Positions 32,714-41,517 of a DNA stretch of 62,904 bases are shown piece by piece; positions within the stretch are counted from its first letter, which is position 1, and the number at the start of each line of letters is the position of its first letter. A program made the translations under genes and the position numbers. The stretch spans positions 1 to 62,904 of the forward strand of contig JBFWUW010000040.1 of NCBI GenBank assembly GCA_050247075.1, given 5' to 3'. The notes under the pieces are model-generated. The model was given only the letters and a program-made list of their open reading frames with translations, did no database searches and was not told the origin of the DNA. Origin of the DNA: JBFWUW01 sp050247075. GTDB lineage: Bacteria; Planctomycetota; Planctomycetia; Pirellulales; JBFWUW01.

Positions 32714-32727
32714 TGACCTGCGAGTAC

Positions 32728-34665
32728 CTAACTTGGCGAATCGAGGTAGGCGTCTTGGCCCATCTGCGAATGCAGCTTGTGCCGCTCTTTCTCTTGGTAC
32801 AGCAGCAAGCGGCGGTCGCGAAAGTGCCGCCGTTCGATGCGCCGTTGGGCCTTATGAAACGTGGGGGCCAGGCGTTCCAAACCACCCGACTGCTTCTGGC
32901 CAATCGCCTTGAGCGCGGCTGAGCTGTCTGGTCCCAGCCCCAACAACAGTACATCGTCGTCCAGCGCCAAGAACTGCCGCCAGGTGCCCGGATCCCCCTG
33001 CCGCCCGCAGCGGCCGATTAATTGACGGTCGATGCGCGAAGAGTCGTGCAGTTCCGTACACAAGACATGCAGGCCCCCCAGTTCCGAGACCCCCTCCGAG
33101 AGCTTGATGTCGGTGCCGCGGCCCGCCATGTTGGTGGCCACCGTCACCCGGCCGCGCTCGCCGGCGGCGGCAATGATCTCCGCTTCGCGCTCAATATGCC
33201 GCGCGTTGAGGACCGCGTGCTCAATCCCCGCCTCTTGGAGCAATCGCGAAACCAGTTCCGACTTGTCGATCGACCGAGTGCCAATCAGCACGGGACGACC
33301 GCTGGCGTGGACCTGGCGGACCTCGTCCACAATCGCGGCCCACTTGGCTTCGCCTGTCCCAAACACCAGGTCGGGCAGCCGTTGCCGCCGCGGCGGCCGA
33401 TGCGTGGGAATGGGAATCACACGGGTATCGTAAATCTTGTGCAGTTCGCTCGCCGCGTTGCTGGCCGTGCCGGTCATGCCCGCCAGGTGCGGGTAGCGGA
33501 CAAACAAGTCTTGAATCGTGATCCGCGCGGCGTGGTCGGTGGCAAAGGTAATGTCCACTTTTTCCTTGGCTTCGATGGCCTGATGCAAGCCATCCCGCCA
33601 TTTGCGTCCTTCAGCCGGGCGGCCGGTGCATTCGTCGATAATCAAAACCTCGCCGTCGCGAATGACGTAATGCCGGTCGAGCAGAAAGTCGCGCTCGACC
33701 TTGATGGCCCGCTCGACATGCTCGTACAAATCGGCCAGCGGAACGCGGTCGGCTGCCTTGGGTTTGGACGCCGTGCGCACGGCCTGCCGCCCGGCGGCGT
33801 TGAGTTCCACACTGCGCTGTTTGTGGTTGTAGGTCCAGTGTTCCGTTTCCGGCAGTTTTTCCCGCAGGGCCGCGGCCCAACGAAAGCACTCGGCCTGGAT
33901 GTGTTGGGCCTCGGTCGGCGCGGCGCTAATCACCAGCGGCGTGCGGGCCTCGTCGATCAAAATGCTGTCCGCTTCATCGACCAGGGCAAAGTGCGGATCG
34001 CGCGCCACGGGCTTTTCCCCCGGCCCTCCCGACGCGAAAATTGCGGCCGAGCCTTGCGGCTGGCTGCGCAACAGCAACCGGTCGCGCAGAAAATCAAACC
34101 CCATTTCCGACGCCGTGCCATAGGTGACATCGCATGCGTAGGCCGCGCGGCGTTCGCCCCGTTTCATTGGCCCTTGGATCACGCCCACGCTCATACCCAA
34201 GGCCTCAAAGACCGGCCGCATCCACTCGGCATCGCGGTGGGCCAAATAATCGTTGGCCGTGACCAGGTGAGAACCCGCACCCGTCAGCGCATGCAAATAC
34301 AACGGCAGCGTAGCGGTCAGCGTTTTGCCTTCGCCCGTCTGCATCTCGACGATGGACCGTTCGGAAAGGGCAATGCCCCCCAGCAACTGCACGTCGAAGT
34401 GCCGCATCGACAGCGTTCGCACGGCGGCTTCGCGAACCAGCGCAAACGCCTCTGGCAGCAATTTCGCCAGCGGCTCGCCGCTTTTGGCCCGATAGCGCAA
34501 CGCCAGGCTATGCTTGCGCAGTGCCTCGACCGACAGCGCATGGACCCGCGGTTCCAGGGCTTCAATTTCGGGCAACAGCAGCGCCCAGCGGGCCAAACGC
34601 CGCCCTACCGCTCCGCCGACAACCCGCGCCAGCCGAGCTTTCAGGCCCCGCGGAATCGTGGTCAT
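32728..34665 (-). CDS. Short SecA-like ATPase (accessory SecA)
   Basis: The 645-residue protein has the SecA motor: Walker A in MQTGEGKT (108-115), VTANDYLAHRDAEWM, FALVDEADSILIDEARTPL (Walker B), TGTASN, LIGTRSIDKSELVSRLLQEA, and TNMAGRGTDI with LIGRCGRQGDPGTWRQFLALDDD. It is about 250 residues shorter than housekeeping SecA: the preprotein-crosslinking part is reduced and the helical wing, C-terminal linker and SecB-binding zinc site are absent. It therefore looks like a specialised paralogue, with the main secA elsewhere. The next gene upstream is an exported lipoprotein. Confidence 0.87.
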   Translation of the reverse strand: MTTIPRGLKARLARVVGGAVGRRLARWALLLPEIEALEPRVHALSVEALRKHSLALRYRAKSGEPLAKLLPEAFALVREAAVRTLSMRHFDVQLLGGIALSERSIVEMQTGEGKTLTATLPLYLHALTGAGSHLVTANDYLAHRDAEWMRPVFEALGMSVGVIQGPMKRGERRAAYACDVTYGTASEMGFDFLRDRLLLRSQPQGSAAIFASGGPGEKPVARDPHFALVDEADSILIDEARTPLVISAAPTEAQHIQAECFRWAAALREKLPETEHWTYNHKQRSVELNAAGRQAVRTASKPKAADRVPLADLYEHVERAIKVERDFLLDRHYVIRDGEVLIIDECTGRPAEGRKWRDGLHQAIEAKEKVDITFATDHAARITIQDLFVRYPHLAGMTGTASNAASELHKIYDTRVIPIPTHRPPRRQRLPDLVFGTGEAKWAAIVDEVRQVHASGRPVLIGTRSIDKSELVSRLLQEAGIEHAVLNARHIEREAEIIAAAGERGRVTVATNMAGRGTDIKLSEGVSELGGLHVLCTELHDSSRIDRQLIGRCGRQGDPGTWRQFLALDDDVLLLGLGPDSSAALKAIGQKQSGGLERLAPTFHKAQRRIERRHFRDRRLLLYQEKERHKLHSQMGQDAYLDSPS

Positions 34666-34683
34666 GCAACGTCTCCGCCAGTG

Positions 34684-34745
34684 TGCGGGTGATGCTCCCT
34701 CTCACAGGGAGCGAGGGTGCTTATAGGAGGCGTTTCCAACGCCGA
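34684..34745. repeat. CTCTC hairpin and REP-like unit
   Basis: CCCTCTCACAGGGAGCGAGGG (34698-34718) is a relative of the CTCTCCC hairpins at 9206 and 20488. It is followed by a REP-like unit TATAGGAGGCGTTTCCAACG at 34722-34745, whose stem GGCGTTTCCAACGCC is again compensated. Confidence 0.65.
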
Positions 34746-34766
34746 ACTTCCAGATCCACCCGCCCC

Positions 34767-35849
34767 CTACGGACGCGCCTTGTCAATCCGGGCGACCTGA
34801 TACAGCGGTGAGAACGTCTTTTCACTGGGGTCGTTGCGTCCGTCGATGCGGCCATCGACCAACACGTAGTCACCCGGTTCAAAGCTCGCCAGCAGTGGTG
34901 AATCGGCCAGCACCACGCTGCCGCCGTGCGGGTCGGTTTCACCATCCAAGGGAATGTAGCGCAGCTTCCAACGGCGGGCGGCTTTGGAGTATTCCAACTG
35001 GCCCTTGAGCCAGTTGTAGTTGGCGTCGTAACCGTACCGGCTGCGGATCGTGGCCGAAGGGGACGTCGGTGTCGATGTTGATGTGGCCGCCGCGGTCGGC
35101 GTGTTGGACAATGCCGAACGCATACCGCTGTTCGGTCCCGCTGATGTAAAGGACGCCGGTTGCACCGCGCCGCCCGCCGGCGTGGGCGAACCGGGCCGCG
35201 TGGCGGGCGGAATATCCATGATGTTGCGGGCCTGGCTGTCGACGGTCAAACGCCCTGGTTCTACGGAATTGGCAGGTGTCGGTTCGCCCGGCAAGCCTGC
35301 CCGGCGGAAAGCCGCCACGCTATCGCTGGCCGGCGTGACCAAAGCGGAACGCGGTTCGCTCGTCAGTGCCGACCGCGTGCCAGGGGGGACTTCTTCCGGA
35401 CAAACCACCCGCGCTGGTTGAGGGCAGGGGCGGCAGTTGGGCTGCTGGATATATTGAGGAGCGGTCGGTTGCAGAATTTGAATAGGCTGCTGTTGGACCA
35501 CGGGCTGCGCGATGGTGATCGGCGCGGGCTGCGCGACGGCCACGGGCTGAGCGACAACGGGCTGTTGATACGACTGCTGCCTAATGGGTGCGACGGCCGT
35601 GGAATTGACGACGGGGGGAGGCGTTGTGCTCCATTGTCCAGAGGCGGGCAGAGCCAGCCGATTGGTGGCCGAGGCGGGGGGCGGAGGCGTCGCCGCGTAG
35701 TACTGACTAGGCTGTTGCGATAAGACGTCACCCGGCTTGGGAGGCGGAACCGTGGCCCGGCCCAAGACAGGGTCCAGGTTCGGCTTCGGCGCTGACTTGC
35801 AGCCCACCGCCAGCAGGACCGCCAGCAGCAGGCATAGCAGTCGAAGCAT
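34767..35849 (-). CDS. Proline/glutamine-rich lipoprotein
   Basis: The 360-residue protein has a lipoprotein signal MLRLLCLLLAVLLAVGC with cysteine 17. Residues 20-270 are low complexity, rich in P, Q, A, S and T, with short runs such as QPVVAQPVAVAQPAP. The last 90 residues form an ordered domain (YGYDANYNWLKGQLEYSKAA, RWKLRYIPLDGETDPHGGSV, EPGDYVLVDGRIDG). Layout suggests a surface-anchored linker with a C-terminal module. AAAGGAG lies upstream of ATG 35849. Known planctomycete lipoproteins have comparable layouts; function unknown. Confidence 0.78.
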   Translation of the reverse strand: MLRLLCLLLAVLLAVGCKSAPKPNLDPVLGRATVPPPKPGDVLSQQPSQYYAATPPPPASATNRLALPASGQWSTTPPPVVNSTAVAPIRQQSYQQPVVAQPVAVAQPAPITIAQPVVQQQPIQILQPTAPQYIQQPNCRPCPQPARVVCPEEVPPGTRSALTSEPRSALVTPASDSVAAFRRAGLPGEPTPANSVEPGRLTVDSQARNIMDIPPATRPGSPTPAGGAVQPASFTSAGPNSGMRSALSNTPTAAATSTSTPTSPSATIRSRYGYDANYNWLKGQLEYSKAARRWKLRYIPLDGETDPHGGSVVLADSPLLASFEPGDYVLVDGRIDGRNDPSEKTFSPLYQVARIDKARP

Positions 35850-36044
35850 CGGTAGACTCCTTTCCACCAGGCAACGAAAATGACACGCATTCATCCGACA
35901 AGCAGGCAATAGCCCCCGCTGCCGCCAGAAGCGGTTTGCAAGGGGCGGCTACCTTAGCGAATCTTGAGCGAGTGTCCAGAGCAGTTGCCGAAACAAGCTG
36001 TTCGATAGCAATCGTGGCAATGCCGGCCTTGTCTTAACGGGTGT

Positions 36045-36614
36045 TTACCGGGCACGCTCGGTTGGAGATTGGGCCAGATCTTCACTGCTGGCATCGCCGG
36101 GGGTCTCGGCCAAGTTGGCTTCTACATAGGGATTGCGCAATCGCAGCGGGCCGCCCGCCGTCTGGTCGCGGGCCGATGTCGGCTCAGCACTTGGCTGCGC
36201 ATGCGGATTGATAATCGTCTCCGGTGGAGGGCCAAAATTCAGTTCGGGAGTTGGCACTTCGCCAGGGTAGGCGAAGGGGCTGTAGCCGTAGGTTCGCGGA
36301 ATCGGGGCGCTGTAATAGACCGGCGGGTGCATGGCGAAGTAGGGAACCCGCTCTTCCCAGAAGAGGTCGTAGTAGGCCGTAGGCGACTGGTCAAAGAAGC
36401 CAATGCCGCCGTAGGCACCCAGCCCGCCGCCGAAGGCACCGGCCCGACCGCCAAAGAACTGCGCTCCGCCGAACCCGCGGTTGATGGCACCGGGCCTTGC
36501 AGCCCCCGGTCCGCGCCCAAAAAAGCGGTGCCCGCCGGCCTGGGCCAATGCCGAAGACGAAGTGGCAGCCAACATACACAGGCCCAACAGGCCAGCGGCA
36601 ATCGTGCGGTTCAT
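36045..36614 (-). CDS. Secreted glycine-rich protein (189 aa)
   Basis: The protein has a signal peptide (MNRTIAAGLLGLCMLAATSS ... ALAQ), followed by a Gly/Arg/Phe-rich stretch (GRGPGAARPGAINRGFGG and GGGLGAYGGIGF), then a Tyr/Pro-rich segment (PPVYYSAPIPRTYGYSPFAY). GGGAAGAG precedes the start. It follows the lipoprotein gene's 195-bp gap on the same strand. It looks like a cell-wall or matrix protein with no recognisable enzyme domain. Confidence 0.72.
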   Translation of the reverse strand: MNRTIAAGLLGLCMLAATSSSALAQAGGHRFFGRGPGAARPGAINRGFGGAQFFGGRAGAFGGGLGAYGGIGFFDQSPTAYYDLFWEERVPYFAMHPPVYYSAPIPRTYGYSPFAYPGEVPTPELNFGPPPETIINPHAQPSAEPTSARDQTAGGPLRLRNPYVEANLAETPGDASSEDLAQSPTERAR

Positions 36615-36717
36615 GGTCTCTTCCCTCGGATGCGCGGAAAAACAGCTTCAAATTCCAGGCTAATCCGAAAATAAACCTTTACAACAATTTATTGCCGCCC
36701 GAGGCAAGATTTTCGTG

Positions 36718-37650
36718 TTAGATATGGTCGGTGTGCCAGAAGTGATGCGAAGGCGGTTGGGTGCCTGGCCAGGTCTTGGATGCTTTGAGCGGCAAGATCA
36801 TGGGAATTTGCTGGCTGCGGGTGGTCTCTTGAAACCACTCCCGCACGGTGGACCAGGGGGGCAGCCAGCCGGCCAGGGCCGTGGCACCCATGCCGGCCGC
36901 GGCTTGTGCCACGGCACGCAGGGCAGTCGTGGCAACTTGGGGCGTGGATATTGTCAGAGCCAGTTCCAGGGAGCAATCGCCCGACGGCAGCGGGTTAAGC
37001 CAGGCATAGCCCACATCACCCTGCTCGGCATCGCTCAGGCGATAAAACAAAGAGCCGGCGTGGCGCTCAATAGCGTACCGCCAATAATGGAGATCGCGGG
37101 CCAGATAGAGTTCGTCCAGCCGATGGTGGGCGTTGTATGTGTCGGCCAGAAACCCCAGGAGCGTCACTGGTTCCAATGGCGTAACAGCACAGCCTGGGCC
37201 GCTGGCTGCTAGTTCCGGCAATCGCTGGCAACGAAACGACCTGGCCGGCAGTTCTCGAAAACCCATCCGCGCGTAATACGCCGGCGAAATGTCGGAAAAC
37301 AGCAGGCCGAACCAGTCGTTGCTTGCCTCGGAGTCGGCGATGACCGTCCGACACAATTGATCGGCCAACCCCTGCCGCCGATAGGCGGGCACGGTATGGA
37401 CCGCGCAGATGCCGAAGCCGGGCCGCGCCTGGCCCTGCCAGATGAATTGCAGCGGGTGGCAGCCCAGCGAGGCCGCCACGCACCCGTCCACCGTCGCCAC
37501 CCACCACCGCGCCCGGTTGTGCGCCGGCGACTTCAGCCGGCGTTCCAGAAAATCGTCCAGAGGCGCTCCGCGGCCCCAGGTTTCATGAACATTCCGGTAT
37601 GCCGCCAGCCGTTCCACTTCATTCGCGGCATGGAAGGAGGCGACAGCCAT
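36718..37650 (-). CDS. GNAT-family N-acetyltransferase
   Basis: The 310-residue protein begins MAVASFHAANEVERLAAYRN and carries the acetyl-CoA-binding signature ICAVHTVPAYRRQGLADQLCR (R-R-Q-G-L-A). The length and the second, degenerate half (GYAWLNPLPSGDCSLELALT) recall Eis-like double-GNAT enzymes. Substrate unknown. It lies 24 bp downstream of the larA stop on the same strand and may be co-transcribed. Confidence 0.82.
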   Translation of the reverse strand: MAVASFHAANEVERLAAYRNVHETWGRGAPLDDFLERRLKSPAHNRARWWVATVDGCVAASLGCHPLQFIWQGQARPGFGICAVHTVPAYRRQGLADQLCRTVIADSEASNDWFGLLFSDISPAYYARMGFRELPARSFRCQRLPELAASGPGCAVTPLEPVTLLGFLADTYNAHHRLDELYLARDLHYWRYAIERHAGSLFYRLSDAEQGDVGYAWLNPLPSGDCSLELALTISTPQVATTALRAVAQAAAGMGATALAGWLPPWSTVREWFQETTRSQQIPMILPLKASKTWPGTQPPSHHFWHTDHI

Positions 37651-37674
37651 AGGTTCATCCGGCGGCCAGGCAAG

Positions 37675-38946
37675 TTACCCCACTTGCGCCAGGACGTAAG
37701 GGCCTTTGGGAATGACCGCCAGCGTTGCCTGGCCGCCGTACTCGGCCAGGGAGTCGGCCACGGCCTGTTCCACACTCGGCGCGCTCTCCACGAACAGGCC
37801 GTTGATCACATCCGACGGCAAACCATCGGTGACGACTTTGACCTTGCACTTGCGGCGGACCTTGGCCATTTCCTCCAATTGCCATTGGTCCATCACAAAG
37901 TAGTCTTTGCCCAGGATCCGCTCGACGAAGGTTTCCAGGCTGGTATTCTCGCGAAAGAGCTGCTGAAACTCGGCGCTGCCAATCCCCTCGCTCATGCTGG
38001 CAGCCACCACGATTGTGCCCCCTTGCTTGACGATCGGCAGAGCGCCGGTCATCCCCTTGACGGTTTGGTAGAACGTCGTGTCCAAGGGGTAGCCGGCCGA
38101 CGACGTGACCACAATATCGACCTCGGCCGGAACCGTGTCCGTGACGACGCCGCGCACGAAGTCCACGCCCTCCAGAAAAGCGGCCTCCATGTCGCCCGCC
38201 ACGATGCACAGCGGTTGGCGGCGGTCATCGATCACCACGTTGACGATGAAATCGCAGCCAGCGCGGCGGCCAATCCAGGTGTTTTCCTCATGAACCGGGT
38301 TCCCCTCCAAAAATCCGCAGTCGGCTCGGGGGTGCTCCAAGAATTCCGGCCCATGCCAAACCTTGACCGTCTCCAGCGCGGCGAGCCCTGGGCAGATCAA
38401 CTTGCGCCCGCCAGAAAAACCGGCCATCAAGTGCGGTTCGATCAGGCCGGTGGTGATCTTCAAGTCGGCGTTGACATAGCGGCTGTCGATCCAGATCGGC
38501 ACGCCCCGGGGACTACTGCCCAAGTGGGTATGCTCGGACAAGGCCTTGCCATCGTGATTGCCGATTTGGTAGCGATCAACAATCCGTTGGCCCAACATTT
38601 CGACCAGTTCTGGTTTTGTGTTAGGCCGGTGCAGGCCGGTCGCGACGAGAATCTGGATCCGCTCGCGTGGGATGCCCGACGCTTCGAGCGTTTCCAGCAT
38701 CGGCGTTAGCAGCAGCTCATTGGGGACGGGCCGCGTGATATCGCAAATAACGATACAGGCATCGAGACGGCCGCGCGCCAGTTCCGCCAAGGGGGGCGTG
38801 CCATTGGGCTGGGCCAGCTTTTCCCGCACCACTTTGGCCGGGTCCGCCAAGGGGGAGACCGGCTTGTAGCCCAATGAACGCACGATGTGCCGGTCGGGCA
38901 AGTCAACTTCCAACCCTGTCCGGCCGTACTCCAGCTTGAAGCGCAT
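37675..38946 (-). CDS. larA: Nickel-dependent lactate racemase family (LarA)
   Basis: The 423-residue protein has the catalytic and cofactor residues of LarA: D69-I-T71-R72-P, H106 in ATGLHRP, H172 in IEPHLMAGFSGGRK with K182 binding the nickel-pincer nucleotide, and QTVKGMTGALPIVKQGG near residue 300. LarA racemises lactate or related 2-hydroxyacids and needs the LarB, LarC and LarE cofactor-making proteins. None is adjacent. The family has many homologues with other 2-hydroxyacids as substrates, so lactate itself is unproven. Confidence 0.88.
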   Translation of the reverse strand: MRFKLEYGRTGLEVDLPDRHIVRSLGYKPVSPLADPAKVVREKLAQPNGTPPLAELARGRLDACIVICDITRPVPNELLLTPMLETLEASGIPRERIQILVATGLHRPNTKPELVEMLGQRIVDRYQIGNHDGKALSEHTHLGSSPRGVPIWIDSRYVNADLKITTGLIEPHLMAGFSGGRKLICPGLAALETVKVWHGPEFLEHPRADCGFLEGNPVHEENTWIGRRAGCDFIVNVVIDDRRQPLCIVAGDMEAAFLEGVDFVRGVVTDTVPAEVDIVVTSSAGYPLDTTFYQTVKGMTGALPIVKQGGTIVVAASMSEGIGSAEFQQLFRENTSLETFVERILGKDYFVMDQWQLEEMAKVRRKCKVKVVTDGLPSDVINGLFVESAPSVEQAVADSLAEYGGQATLAVIPKGPYVLAQVG

Positions 38947-38985
38947 GGGACCATCCGGGCGGAACGGGGCCGAAGCGAGAGGCGG

Positions 38986-39225
38986 CTACTTTTTCTTCTT
39001 GTCGGCGGCAGCGGCTGGCGCCGCGGCGGCACCCTCTTCCTCAACCTTCTTCTTTTTCTTCTTCATGCTGAGCTTGTAAACGCGGACTTTAGGCAGGCCC
39101 AGCGGGGACTGTCCTTCTTGCCAGCGGTCAGCCTCTTTCAGCCGGGTGAGCCGTTCGCCACGGCTGAGTACGCTGCGGCTGCCCGCGGCGCTGCGGCGAA
39201 AGCGTAGGCTTTTGTCCAATGTCAT
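38986..39225 (-). CDS. Small basic protein (planctomycete/verrucomicrobial type)
   Basis: The 79-residue protein begins MTLDKSLRFRRSAAGSRSVL followed by SRGERLTRLKE, and then QSPLGLPKVRVYKLSMKKKK. This matches the small basic protein described in planctomycetes and verrucomicrobia (the DKSL, RSVL, LPKV motifs). The C-terminus is a lysine run interrupted by a short acidic and alanine stretch. A ribosome- or RNA-associated role has been suggested for such proteins, but it is not proven. It lies 121 bp after greA on the same strand. Confidence 0.85.
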   Translation of the reverse strand: MTLDKSLRFRRSAAGSRSVLSRGERLTRLKEADRWQEGQSPLGLPKVRVYKLSMKKKKKKVEEEGAAAAPAAAADKKKK

Positions 39226-39346
39226 GGTCTTATGCTCTGCGGTATGAGTTGTTTTGCCTGAAACAGGCGATGGCGATTATTCTATGGGAAGGGCAGTATA
39301 AAAGCCCCCCGGCGGGCCAGCAAGGCCGCGGAAACGGCTTTACCGG

Positions 39347-39826
39347 CTACTCGTCGTGGCGAATCTCTAATATCTCGAATCGTGTCTTGCCGGCCGGAAC
39401 GTCGATTTCGACCTTATCCCCCACTTTGTGGCCAATCAGGCCTTGCCCCAGCGGGCTGGTGACCAGAATCTTACCGGTGTCGTAGTCTTCCTCGCCGGCT
39501 CCCACCAGCGTGAATTCCTCATTGTCGCCAAAGTCAAGGTCTTTGACGACCACCGTCACTCCAAACACCACTTCGCCCTTGGGGAGCTTGCTGACGTCGA
39601 CAATCTGGGCGCGGCTGAGAGAGTCTTTCAGCATGTGGATCTTGGCTTGCAACATGCCCTGAGTCTCTCGGGCACCGTGGTATTCGGCGTTTTCGCTCAA
39701 GTCCCCCTCGCCGCGGGCGTCTGCCACGCGTTGGGCAGCCTTGGGCATTTCGACCGATTCCAGGTGCTCCAGTTCGGCCCGCTTCTTGTCGTACCCGACC
39801 TGGGTCATGGGAACCATGTCCACCAT
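39347..39826 (-). CDS. greA: Transcription elongation factor GreA
   Basis: The 159-residue protein has the N-terminal coiled coil with ARGEGDLSENAEYHGARETQ, which contains the catalytic acidic tip residues, and the C-terminal FKBP-like domain (LVGAGEEDYDTGKILVTSPL, GHKVGDKVEIDVPAGKTRF). It rescues backtracked RNA polymerase by promoting transcript cleavage. GGAG lies about 9 nt before the ATG at 39826. The small basic protein gene is downstream of it. Confidence 0.93.
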   Translation of the reverse strand: MVDMVPMTQVGYDKKRAELEHLESVEMPKAAQRVADARGEGDLSENAEYHGARETQGMLQAKIHMLKDSLSRAQIVDVSKLPKGEVVFGVTVVVKDLDFGDNEEFTLVGAGEEDYDTGKILVTSPLGQGLIGHKVGDKVEIDVPAGKTRFEILEIRHDE

Positions 39827-39941
39827 GATGTATTCTCCACGATGCGCAAAAGAACGCGGCCCCCAAGAGCTGGGGACCGCAATCCCTATATCCTGCGCTT
39901 TTCAAAAACTCTTGTAAAGACCCAGCGGGGGGCGGCTAGGC

Positions 39942-40272
39942 ATTTGAGGATAATGCATTGCCAGCGAGTTGCATGCGCACCGGCAATTATACGAGGCTTG
40001 GTGAGAACCACGAATCAAACGAATCTAACGAATAAGTACTCTACGGTGCGAGTTCTTCTAGTCGCTGCCCGCCCCCCTTTTCTCAAGCGAGTTTCCACTC
40101 AGGACATTCATTCGTTAGATTCGTTTGATTCGTGGTTCTTCTCTTGGCGGGGCAGTACGATCCCGCCATTCTCGGTCGCGATGCACAATCCGGCCCGAGT
40201 ATGCGGCGTTTTTGGCGGCCTCGGCCCTTCAGGATGGAACGCCGATTGTCGCCGTCGGAGACGGCTCCTACA
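39942..40272. repeat. Composite repeat, copy A
   Basis: It starts near TTTGAGGATAATGCATTGCC and contains 30-bp perfect inverted arms at 40004-40033 and 40110-40139 (AGAACCACGAATCAAACGAA and its complement). The core between them includes TTCTAGTCGCTGCCCGCCCC. It ends with a REP unit CGCCGTCGGAGACGGCTCCTACA (40250-40272). Copy B at 42319 has the same order. Confidence 0.78.
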
Positions 40273-40348
40273 GCCAAGTGCCGCCCACGGCAACGAGGTG
40301 GCCCGCTATCGTTGCATTATCTTTAAATGTCTGGGGTGTGGCCAGGTG

Positions 40349-40486
40349 TTTGAGGATCAGGCAATGCGGTAATTCAAGCGAACCCCTACCTTACCAAGGG
40401 TTCGTGAGAACCACGCTTTGAATGACTCGAACGAACAGGGATTTGAGACGGCTCACACAGAATCGGCGCTGGCTTCGCCTCCTACA
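40349..40486. repeat. Composite repeat, truncated copy C
   Basis: It starts TTTGAGGATCAGGCAATGCG and contains GTGAGAACCACG and ACTCGAACGAAC, but lacks the right inverted arm. It ends with a REP unit TCGGCGCTGGCTTCGCCTCC then TACA (40463-40486). It therefore keeps the same two borders as copies A and B. Confidence 0.62.
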
Positions 40487-40532
40487 AGAAAGATGGAATC
40501 GCCTCCGAAAAGGCGATGGCGAGGATGCTGCC

Positions 40533-41327
40533 TTATCCGTTTCTCACCGATCCGCCCGCGTTCATGGCCAGATTGCCGCCGTCCATGGGGATCAGCGCGC
40601 CAGTGATCCAACTTGAGGCATCGGAGGCCAAAAAGACCGATAGGCCGCGGATGTCGTCGGGGCGGCCCAGGCGGCCAGTCGGAATGCCGTTGAGATAGCG
40701 CGGTTTCAAGTTTGGGTCGGCCGCCATGCGCTTCTCTAGTCCAGGATTGACGACTTGGGCTGGTAGAATGGCGTTGACCCGCACTCCTTGGCCGCTCCAT
40801 TCGGTGCTTAGCTCGCGGGTCATTTGGGCCACGGCCCCCATCGCCATGCTGTAGGCAATGTGACCCCGGCCGAGCGCCGTAATACTGGCCAGCGAGCCGA
40901 TGTTGACAATGCTCCCTCTTCCGGCGGCCAGCATCCGCCGGCCGGCTTCTTGGCAGCAGCAAAAGCGGCCCAGCACCAGGCTCTGCCAGACTTGTTGCAC
41001 TTGTTCCAAGGTTATGTCCTCGGGCCGGGCCAGCAGGCCCTCGCCGGCGACATTTCCCAGGAAGTCGATCTGGCCGAATTCCTGGTCCAACGTGGCGAAC
41101 ATCTGCCTGATTGCGTCTGGTTGCGAAATATCGCACACCGCCGGCACGCCGCGGCGGCCCAAGTTGCGGACTTCGACGGTGGTATTTTCCAACCCCGCGG
41201 AGTTGATATCGACCAGCATCAGGTCGGCTCCCGCCTCGGCCAAAGCCAGCGACATCGCCCGCCCCATGCCACTGGCCGCGCCCGACACCACGGCCACGCG
41301 GCCAGAAAGATCAAACAACGACGCCAT
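40533..41327 (-). CDS. SDR-family oxidoreductase lacking the catalytic lysine
   Basis: The 264-residue protein has the cofactor motif SGAASGMGRA, an N-V-A-G segment in place of NNAG, IVNIGSLAS with S145, and the active tyrosine Y159 in AYSMAMGA. The position four residues later, normally lysine, is M163. The rest (RVNAILPAQVVNPGLEKRM, GRPDDIRGLSVFLASDASSW) is normal. It may be a non-oxidoreductase binding protein or use a substitute lysine. ATG at 41327 follows GAGG; 41345 is less likely. Confidence 0.86.
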   Translation of the reverse strand: MASLFDLSGRVAVVSGAASGMGRAMSLALAEAGADLMLVDINSAGLENTTVEVRNLGRRGVPAVCDISQPDAIRQMFATLDQEFGQIDFLGNVAGEGLLARPEDITLEQVQQVWQSLVLGRFCCCQEAGRRMLAAGRGSIVNIGSLASITALGRGHIAYSMAMGAVAQMTRELSTEWSGQGVRVNAILPAQVVNPGLEKRMAADPNLKPRYLNGIPTGRLGRPDDIRGLSVFLASDASSWITGALIPMDGGNLAMNAGGSVRNG

Positions 41328-41517
41328 GGGAACCGCCTCGCGCAATTAGCTAGTCAAGACACGCCCTGGAACTTTCGGCCAGAGAACGGCCAGCCATCTT
41401 ACCGCGCAGCGCAGCCATAGCGCACACGGCCAAGGCGATCCTCGCACGGGTGGGCGTAAAAGGCGCGAGGGCGCTGGACGCGATCTTTGTTGTTTCGTTC
41501 AACCTGTCGGCGGTTGG

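Larger units (their letters stand above)
39827..40532. other. Repeat-filled gap downstream of SDR and upstream of greA
   Basis: 706 bp with no gene. It is occupied by composite repeat copy A (39942-40272) and a truncated copy C (40349-40486), each ending in a REP-like unit. Confidence 0.75.

Noticed and set aside
33022..34692. 556-codon plus-strand frame over the SecA-like gene
   Set aside because: It is antisense to a gene with clear Walker motifs; the high GC content keeps the opposite frame open.
37357..38709. 450-codon plus-strand frame over larA and the GNAT gene
   Set aside because: It crosses two genes with good motifs on the other strand and shows no family pattern.
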